Of a stretch of DNA of 64,000 bases, positions 59,103-64,000 are shown in pieces. The DNA is from JAGWBJ01 sp034423015 (GTDB lineage: Bacteria; Chloroflexota; Dehalococcoidia; Lucifugimonadales; JAGWBF01). Both the position numbers and the translations under genes were made by a program. Position 1 is the first letter of the stretch; the number at the start of each line of letters is the position of its first letter. The DNA is taken from NCBI GenBank assembly GCA_034423015.1, contig DAOUJG010000039.1, positions 86,573 through 150,572 on the forward strand. Reading direction: 5' to 3'. The notes beneath the pieces were generated by a model. The model saw only the letters and a program-made list of their open reading frames with translations, did not search any database and was not told the origin of the DNA.

Positions 59103-59660
59103 ATGACGACCACGAGCAAGGACACGCGCTGGTACATCATACACACCTACTCCGGCCAGGAGGAGCGTGTGAAGAAGAACCTGGACCTGCGCATCCAGAG
59201 CTTGGACATGCAGCACAAGATCTTCCAGGTCGTCGTGCCCACCGAGGAGGAGATCGTCCTCAAGGACGGCAAGCGCAGGCCCGAGAGGAAGAAGGTGTTC
59301 CACGGCTACATCCTGGTGCAGATGAACCTGGACGACGAGAGCTGGTACGTGGTCCGGAACACGCCGGGAGTGAGCGGGTTCGTCTCCTCCGAGGACGAGA
59401 TAGAAAAGAGGCCGAAGCCGGTGCCTCTGGAGGACGAAGAGGTCGAGTCCATCCTGAAGCAGATCGAGTCGGGGCCGCCCAAGGTGACCGTCGGGTTCGT
59501 GAAGGGCCAGACGGTGCGCATAACCGCGGGCCCCTTCGCCGACTTCATCGGCGCGGTGGGCGAGATAGACGCGGGCAAGGGCAAGGTCCGCGTGCTAGTC
59601 TCCTTCTTCGGACGAGAGACCCCCATCGAGCTGGACTTTCTGCAGGTCGAGCGCATCTAG
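59103..59660 (+). CDS. nusG: transcription termination/antitermination factor NusG
   Basis: A 185-residue NusG: the NGN domain begins WYIIHTYSGQEERVKKNLDL and includes FHGYILVQMNLDDESWYVVR and NTPGVSGFV. The C-terminal KOW domain is KGQTVRITAGPFADFIGAVG. It binds RNA polymerase and couples it to the ribosome. GGAAGGG precedes the start by about 9 bases. It is followed by rplK 29 bp later. Confidence 0.97.
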   Translation: MTTTSKDTRWYIIHTYSGQEERVKKNLDLRIQSLDMQHKIFQVVVPTEEEIVLKDGKRRPERKKVFHGYILVQMNLDDESWYVVRNTPGVSGFVSSEDEIEKRPKPVPLEDEEVESILKQIESGPPKVTVGFVKGQTVRITAGPFADFIGAVGEIDAGKGKVRVLVSFFGRETPIELDFLQVERI

Positions 59661-59689
59661 GGCAGGTGGAGCGGAGCTAGGAGAGTAGG

Positions 59690-60115
59690 TTGGCCAAGAA
59701 GGTACGAGCCATCATCAAGCTGCAACTCCAGGCGGGCAAGGCCACGCCCGCGCCGCCCGTGGGCCCGGCCCTGGGCCAGCACGGGGTCAACATCATGGCC
59801 TTCGTGAAGGAGTATAACGAGCGCACCGGGACCCAGGCGGGGACCATCATACCCGTGGCGATCACCGTCTTCGAGGACCGCTCCTTCAACTTCGTGACCA
59901 AGACGCCGCCGGCGTCGGAGCTGCTGCGCAAGGCCGCGGGAGTCGAGAAGGGCAGCGACCAGGCGCGGCGGAACTCCGTGGGAAGCGTGAAGCGCGCCGA
60001 CGTGCGGGAGATCGCCGAGCTGAAGCTCCAGGACCTCAACGCCTCCTCGGTGGAGAAGGCCATGTCCATCATCGAGGGGACGGCGAAGACCATGGGCATC
60101 GAGGTGAAGGAGTAG
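59690..60115 (+). CDS. rplK: 50S ribosomal protein L11
   Basis: A 141-residue L11: the proline-rich N domain (KATPAPPVGPALGQHGVNIM) and C domain (KTPPASELLRKAAGVEKGS) are typical, with the closing GTAKTMGIEV. The start is TTG at 59690 with GGAGAG upstream. It stops 1 bp before the rplA start. Confidence 0.97.
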   Translation: MAKKVRAIIKLQLQAGKATPAPPVGPALGQHGVNIMAFVKEYNERTGTQAGTIIPVAITVFEDRSFNFVTKTPPASELLRKAAGVEKGSDQARRNSVGSVKRADVREIAELKLQDLNASSVEKAMSIIEGTAKTMGIEVKE

Positions 60116-60116
60116 G

Positions 60117-60833
60117 ATGGCCAAACGCAGCAAGCGATACACGGCCCTGCTGGAGAAGGTGGACCCGGACGCCACCTATCCTCCCGAGGAGGCGGTGGCG
60201 CTGGTGAAGGACATGGGCAGCCTGAAATTCGACGAGACCGTCGAGCTGCACCTCCGGACCGGCGCCGACACGCGTCACGCCGACCAGATGGTCCGCGGGG
60301 TGACGGTCCTCCCCCACGGCCTGGGCAAGCAGGTGAGGGTCTTGGTGTTCGCCACCGGGGAGGGCGCCGACCTGGCGCGCCAGGCCGGCGCAGACTACGT
60401 GGGGGACGACGACCTGATCGCGCAGATCGAGGGCGGCTGGACCGAGTTCGACGTGGGGCTGGCCGTGCCCGACATCATGAGCAAGATCGGCAGGCTGGGC
60501 CGCGTACTTGGCAGGCGCGGCCTGATGCCCAACCCGCGGACGGGCACCATGGTGCAGCCCCAGGACCTGCCCCGCATCATAGACGAGGCGAAGAAGGGGC
60601 GCCTGGAGTTCCGCATGGACAGGACGGCCATCATCCACTGCCCCGTGGGCAAGACCAGCTTCAGTGAGCAGCACCTCCTGGACAACATCGCCTCGCTGAT
60701 GGACTCGGTCACCCGGGCCAGGCCCGCGGCGGTGAAGGGAGCGTTCGTCCGGTCCGCCTACCTTACGACCAGCATGAGCCCCAGCGTAAGGCTGGACCTG
60801 GCGGCCCTGCAGGGCCTAAAGGCCGAGGACTAG
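60117..60833 (+). CDS. rplA: 50S ribosomal protein L1
   Basis: A 238-residue L1 with the N-terminal KRSKRYTALLEKVDP, the LPHGLGKQVRVLVFATGEGA strand and the RNA-binding GRVLGRRGLMPNPRTGTM loop. AAGGAGTAGG lies across the rplK stop and drives its start, suggesting coupling. In many bacteria L1 represses this operon by binding the mRNA. An L10 leader follows. Confidence 0.97.
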   Translation: MAKRSKRYTALLEKVDPDATYPPEEAVALVKDMGSLKFDETVELHLRTGADTRHADQMVRGVTVLPHGLGKQVRVLVFATGEGADLARQAGADYVGDDDLIAQIEGGWTEFDVGLAVPDIMSKIGRLGRVLGRRGLMPNPRTGTMVQPQDLPRIIDEAKKGRLEFRMDRTAIIHCPVGKTSFSEQHLLDNIASLMDSVTRARPAAVKGAFVRSAYLTTSMSPSVRLDLAALQGLKAED

Positions 60834-60854
60834 CCGAGGACTAGAGGAGGCGCG

Positions 60855-61025
60855 AACCCAGAGAAGACCATCCCCAGAGCGAAGGCCAAAGACAGCAGGT
60901 CCTCGACGATTCGAGGTTAAAAAGCACGCCTGCCGAGGCAGTCAGGGAGACTCGGGACAACGGCGCCAGGCCGGCGCCGAGCGCCAGTGCTAAGAAGACC
61001 CTGCGCCTTTGACGCGGGGTTTTTT
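60855..61025 (+). ncRNA. ribosomal protein L10 leader RNA
   Basis: The rplA-rplJ gap matches the L10 leader pattern: AACCCAGAGAAGACC, GACAGCAGGT, a short stem ending TTAAAAAGC, and GCCTGCCGAGG that pairs back to the GCAGGT. It should bind the L10-L12 complex and feed back on rplJ-rplL. A terminator hairpin at the 3' end suggests control by attenuation. The ends are approximate. Confidence 0.85.
60999..61025 (+). terminator. attenuator hairpin before rplJ
   Basis: Stem CCCTGCG/CGCGGGG with one G-U and a 7-base loop, followed directly by TTTTTT, 15 bp ahead of the rplJ start. Confidence 0.85.
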
Positions 61026-61040
61026 GTCGAGAGGTGAACC

Positions 61041-61604
61041 ATGCCGACCCAGAAGAAGATCGACACGGTGGCGGAGCTGAAGGAGAAGCTGGAACGCTGC
61101 ACCGTAGCCGTAGCCACCAACTACACGGGGCTGAACGCCAACGCCATGACGGACGTCAGGCGGAAGATGCGAGAGAGCGACCTGGAGTATCTGGTGGTCA
61201 AGAACAACCTGACGTACTTGGCCGCCGACGCGGCCGACCGTCCCGAGGTGAAGGGCATAGTGCAGGGTCCCACGGCCCTGGCCTTCGGGTACGACGACCC
61301 CATCCGGGTCGCCAGGGTTCTAGAGGAGTACATCAGGGTCAACCGGTCACCCCTGTCCATCACCGGGGCCGTGCTGGAGCGACGGACCCTGGACTCCAGG
61401 CAAGTGCTGGCCCTGACGTCTCTCCCATCCAAAGACGTGCTGCTGGCAACCCTCATGGCCCGGATGCAGTCCCCCGCTGCCACGCTGATGGCCCAGCTTC
61501 AAGCGCCCATGGTGCGCCTGGCCGGCACGCTCAACGGGCCCCTAGCGTCGTTGGCGATACTGCTCCAACGGAGAGTGGAGCAGCTCGAAGGCCAGGCCGA
61601 ATAG
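61041..61604 (+). CDS. rplJ: 50S ribosomal protein L10
   Basis: A 187-residue L10: the start KKIDTVAELKEKLERCTVAV, then YTGLNANAMTDVRRKMRESD and VKNNLTYLAADAA form the rRNA-binding globular domain, and the C-terminal helix that carries L12 dimers is extended (LASLAILLQRRVEQLEGQ). It is about 15 residues longer than most L10 proteins. GAGAGGTGAACC precedes the ATG. Confidence 0.96.
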   Translation: MPTQKKIDTVAELKEKLERCTVAVATNYTGLNANAMTDVRRKMRESDLEYLVVKNNLTYLAADAADRPEVKGIVQGPTALAFGYDDPIRVARVLEEYIRVNRSPLSITGAVLERRTLDSRQVLALTSLPSKDVLLATLMARMQSPAATLMAQLQAPMVRLAGTLNGPLASLAILLQRRVEQLEGQAE

Positions 61605-61653
61605 GCCTGCGACAACCAACCCAACGGACACTCGAACCGATGAAGGAGGAGTC

Positions 61654-62046
61654 ATGACGAAGGACGATATTCTAGAGGCCATCAAGCAGATGTCGGTGCT
61701 GGACCTGTCGGAGCTGGTGAAGTCCCTGGAGTCGGAGCTGGGCATCTCAGCCGCGGCCCCGGTGGCCGTGGCGGCAGCCCCGGCAGCGACGGCCGGACCT
61801 GCGGAGGCCGGAGCCGCGCCGGCCGACGAGGAGCAGACCGAGTTCTCGGTGGTGCTCCAGGATATAGGGGCCAACAAGATCAACGTCATCAAGGCCGTGC
61901 GCGAGGTGACGACCCTGGGCCTCAGGGAGGCGAAGGAGCTTGTGGAGAGCGCGCCGGCCAAGGTGAAAGAGGGCATCACCAAGGACGACGCCAACAAGGT
62001 GAAGGAGACCCTGGAGGCCTCGGGCGCCACCATCAAGGTAGAATAG
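61654..62046 (+). CDS. rplL: 50S ribosomal protein L7/L12
   Basis: A 130-residue L7/L12. The N-terminal dimer domain (LEAIKQMSVLDLSELVKSLE) is joined by an Ala/Pro/Gly hinge to the C-terminal factor-binding domain (EFSVVLQDIGANKINVIKAV, LGLREAKELVESAP). AAGGAGGAGTC precedes the ATG. It ends the ribosomal set. rpoB, which often follows, is not next. Confidence 0.97.
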   Translation: MTKDDILEAIKQMSVLDLSELVKSLESELGISAAAPVAVAAAPAATAGPAEAGAAPADEEQTEFSVVLQDIGANKINVIKAVREVTTLGLREAKELVESAPAKVKEGITKDDANKVKETLEASGATIKVE

Positions 62047-62130
62047 CTTCGACCGGTCCAGAGTCCCACGTCCGGAGCCGCGGCGGGCCCCAGGCCCGCC
62101 GCGGGCAAGGGCGCCCCACCGAGGTGAACC

Positions 62131-62391
62131 GTGAGCCGGCGCAAGGACAGAGAGCGTTTCATGGCCCTCAAGGGCCAGAATTCCAGGTACCGCGGGTTCC
62201 GGGGATATTACGAGGACAACCCCCTCCAACCCGAGCCCCTGCAGGCGGTGACGTGCACCGTCTGCGGGAGAAGGCGCAACGTGTCTGCGGAGGCGGCCCA
62301 GGCGCAGCCCGAGGGGTACGTTTGCCTGAGCTGCCGCGAGGAAACGGAGAGCGAGGAGCCCGGGGACGGGGATGCCCCGCAGCCGGGTTAG
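62131..62391 (+). CDS. small zinc-ribbon protein
   Basis: An 86-residue basic protein (SRRKDRERFMALKGQNSRYR) with a zinc ribbon formed by CTVCGRRRN and CLSCREE and an acidic tail. No named family is recognised; the place behind rplL suggests a ribosome- or transcription-linked role. GTG at 62131 has GAGGTGAACC upstream, the same site as rplJ. Its stop abuts the stop of the convergent S41 gene with no gap. Confidence 0.75.
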   Translation: MSRRKDRERFMALKGQNSRYRGFRGYYEDNPLQPEPLQAVTCTVCGRRRNVSAEAAQAQPEGYVCLSCREETESEEPGDGDAPQPG

Positions 62392-63786
62392 CTACCGGAA
62401 GGGGACCGTCTCAGCCAGCAGCCGGTTGAGGTAGTTGTAGGCCTCCAGCAGCTGGGAGTCTACGCCGGACACCCTGTCCTCGGGGACGATCCCCACCTCT
62501 ATGTCGGGCGCAATCCCCTGCCCCTGGATCAGCCTTCCCGAGGGCGTGTACCAGTGGGTCACCGGCAGGTAAAGGGCCGACCCGTCGCTCAGCTCCTCGA
62601 ACTCGTTGGCCGAGCCCCTGCCCAGGGTGCCGGCGCCCAGGACCTGGGCCCGGCCGGCGTCCTGCAGGGCGCCGGCCACGACCTCGGCGGCACTCCCCGT
62701 CCTCTCGTTCACCAGGACCACCATCGGCAGGTTGTCGGTGGCGATCCCGCCCTCGCTGACCCTCCAGTCGGTACGCCGGCCGTCGCTGCCGACCTCGTAC
62801 ATGACCAGGCCATCGGGCAGGAACTGGCTGACCACCGCCTGGGCCGCTTCCACCGAGTCGCCCACGTTGTTGCGCAGCTCCAAAATGACGGCCAGCATTT
62901 CGTATCGCGACAGTTCCTCCAGGGCGGTCAGCAGATCGTCCCCGGTGCTCTCTCTGAAGCTGGCGATGATGACGTAGCCGATAGCCCCGGGCAGCAGGCT
63001 CCGGTCCACCGAGAGCACCTCTATGTCACCCCTGACAACCTGCAGCTCCAGGGGCTCGGGCTCGCCCTGGCGCTCTACCAGCAAGCTCAGCCTGGTGCCG
63101 GCCTCTCCCCGGACCATCGAGACCACCTCTTCCAAACCCCGGTCCGACAGGGGCTGCCCGTTGGCCTCCAGCACCACGTCCCCGTCCTCCAGGCCGGCCC
63201 TCTCGGCGGGGCTGTTGGGCATCGGAGACACGACGACACGGCCCTCCTGCATCCTCACGTAGGCGCCTATGCCCCCGTACGGACCGGTGGTGCGCTGGGT
63301 CGCCCGCTGGTAGGCCTCGGGCGTCAGGTGGGCCGCCGAGTCGTCCCCCAGGGAGTCGATCATCCCGGCTATGGCAGCCTGGGAGAGCTGGGCGGCCTCG
63401 ACCTCGGGGGCCTTGGCCCGTATCAGGCTCCAGGCCGTCCATACGTCGGCCAACTCCCCGGGCACGCCCCTGGGTGGGCCGCCCCGGGCGCTCTCCATCT
63501 CCGTAAGGAAGGGGTACAGGGATATCCCGGCCGCCTCCAACATCCGGGCGATCATTCCGCCCGTGACGGCCTCTGAATCCAGTTCATCGGCCTCCACGTA
63601 GGAATCTCTGACCACGGACCAGGCCTCCCAGACCAGGTCCGCCTCCCCTGAGTAGCCCTGGTCGGTCCGGCGGCAGGCCGCCGTCAAGACCAAGACCAGG
63701 AGGAGGAGCCCCAGGGAAGCCATGAGAACGTACGCTTTGGATGAACGGCTGGTGATCTTCATGGGCAGGCAGATCGGGAGCGGCAC
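62392..63786 (-). CDS. S41 peptidase-like lipoprotein with altered catalytic dyad
   Basis: A 464-residue C-terminal-processing-peptidase relative. A lipoprotein signal (LMASLGLLLLVLVLTAAC, C38) anchors it outside. A PDZ domain covers about 170-255 (GIGAYVRMQEGRVVVSPMPN, AERAGLEDGDVVLEANG). The S41 core follows: AVILELRNNVG and RTGSAAEVVAGALQDAGRAQ hold the nucleophile S365. The general base, 25 residues on, is R390 (TLGRGSANE) where active enzymes have lysine (GKG), and the +4 glutamine is N394. Either an inactive binding protein or an unusual protease. GTG at 63786 has GGGAAGG upstream; ATG at 63762 is possible. Confidence 0.88.
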   Translation of the reverse strand: MPLPICLPMKITSRSSKAYVLMASLGLLLLVLVLTAACRRTDQGYSGEADLVWEAWSVVRDSYVEADELDSEAVTGGMIARMLEAAGISLYPFLTEMESARGGPPRGVPGELADVWTAWSLIRAKAPEVEAAQLSQAAIAGMIDSLGDDSAAHLTPEAYQRATQRTTGPYGGIGAYVRMQEGRVVVSPMPNSPAERAGLEDGDVVLEANGQPLSDRGLEEVVSMVRGEAGTRLSLLVERQGEPEPLELQVVRGDIEVLSVDRSLLPGAIGYVIIASFRESTGDDLLTALEELSRYEMLAVILELRNNVGDSVEAAQAVVSQFLPDGLVMYEVGSDGRRTDWRVSEGGIATDNLPMVVLVNERTGSAAEVVAGALQDAGRAQVLGAGTLGRGSANEFEELSDGSALYLPVTHWYTPSGRLIQGQGIAPDIEVGIVPEDRVSGVDSQLLEAYNYLNRLLAETVPFR

Positions 63787-63808
63787 GGGCGCCTTCCCGC
63801 TTCCCTCC

Positions 63809-63858
63809 CTAAGAAAAGATACGGGCCCTAAGAAAAGATACGGGCCCTAAGAAAAGGA
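63809..63858. repeat. 19-bp tandem repeats in the S41 leader
   Basis: CTAAGAAAAGATACGGGCC occurs at 63809-63827 and 63828-63846, with a partial third copy to 63858. It lies just downstream of the -10 of the minus-strand promoter, so it is the start of the transcript. Confidence 0.9.
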
Positions 63859-63884
63859 TATGGTCGCCGGAGGAGTGATGTCAA
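63855..63884 (-). promoter_or_regulatory. promoter of the S41-like gene
   Basis: On the minus strand a perfect TTGACA (63884-63879), an 18-bp spacer and TATCCT (63860-63855), about 70 bp before the start at 63786. Confidence 0.7.
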
Positions 63885-63914
63885 GCCAAACACCGGCAGG
63901 CGGAGGGCCCGCCG

Positions 63915-63944
63915 TTGAATTTTGCACGGGTACGCATCTACAAT
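63915..63944 (+). promoter_or_regulatory. promoter reading out of the window
   Basis: TTGAAT (63915-63920), an 18-bp spacer and TACAAT (63939-63944). An ATG at 63957 opens a frame running past the window end (MKDACLG), without a ribosome site. It would be nearly leaderless, so the gene itself is not claimed. Confidence 0.5.
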
Positions 63945-64000
63945 GTAAACGACCCCATGAAAGATGCGTGCTTGGGACCCCCGGACACCCCAATCCCAAC

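Noticed and set aside
63957..64000. Start of a gene at the right edge
   Set aside because: Only 44 bases remain and there is no ribosome site, so it cannot be supported.

Overview
The window is high-GC bacterial DNA, most consistent with a Chloroflexota of the Dehalococcoidia/SAR202 type. This rests on gene content and was not tested by a search. Supporting signs are the tuf-rpmG-secE-nusG-rplK-rplA-rplJ-rplL order, a tmRNA tag ending in ELALAA, and the heavy paralogy of amidases, LLM-class flavin oxidoreductases, amidohydrolases, an enolase-superfamily enzyme and a lone CoxL-type molybdoenzyme subunit. No rRNA and no CRISPR array were seen.

Region 1 (1-5.4 kb): a nucleoside deaminase, two amidases flanking an LLM oxidoreductase on the minus strand, and the ssrA tmRNA with its terminator. 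Region 2 (5.6-13.3 kb): a plus-strand operon behind a good promoter. It encodes a lipoprotein substrate-binding protein (frameshifted here), DppB- and DppC-like permeases, two PuuE-like deacetylase/allantoinase paralogues and an amidohydrolase. Region 3 (13.4-19.3 kb): an NHL protein and a DUF1800 protein on the minus strand, then a complete 3,372-bp transposon with 23-bp inverted ends, an 8-bp target duplication, a DD(34)E transposase and six small cargo genes.

Region 4 (19.4-32.4 kb): a second co-directional set with two more amidohydrolases, a second binding protein, a DUF1800-DUF1501-NHL module, a second DppB/DppC pair and a membrane-anchored PQQ-propeller protein. Region 5 (32.4-37.9 kb): an amidase and a third DUF1800-DUF1501-NHL module. 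Region 6 (38-39.7 kb): a patch that looks AT-richer than its surroundings, with a membrane-anchored Mrr-like nuclease. Region 7 (39.7-56.9 kb): short operons of catabolic enzymes (amidase, M20 hydrolase, molybdoenzyme, enolase-superfamily enzyme, VOC proteins, LLM oxidoreductases, SDRs, HpcH/HpaI aldolase, formamidase, MBL hydrolase), separated by two islands of palindromic intergenic repeats.

Region 8 (56.9-64 kb): the tRNA-Thr/Tyr/Thr-tuf and ribosomal-protein operon with an L10 leader, then a convergent S41-type lipoprotein whose catalytic lysine is replaced by arginine. Taken together the accessory genes suggest import and hydrolysis of amide- or ureide-type organic nitrogen compounds. 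That is inference from families and neighbourhood. The most notable items are the transposon, the triplicated DUF1800/DUF1501/NHL module placed inside a transporter gene set, and the helical-repeat spacers in both binding proteins.
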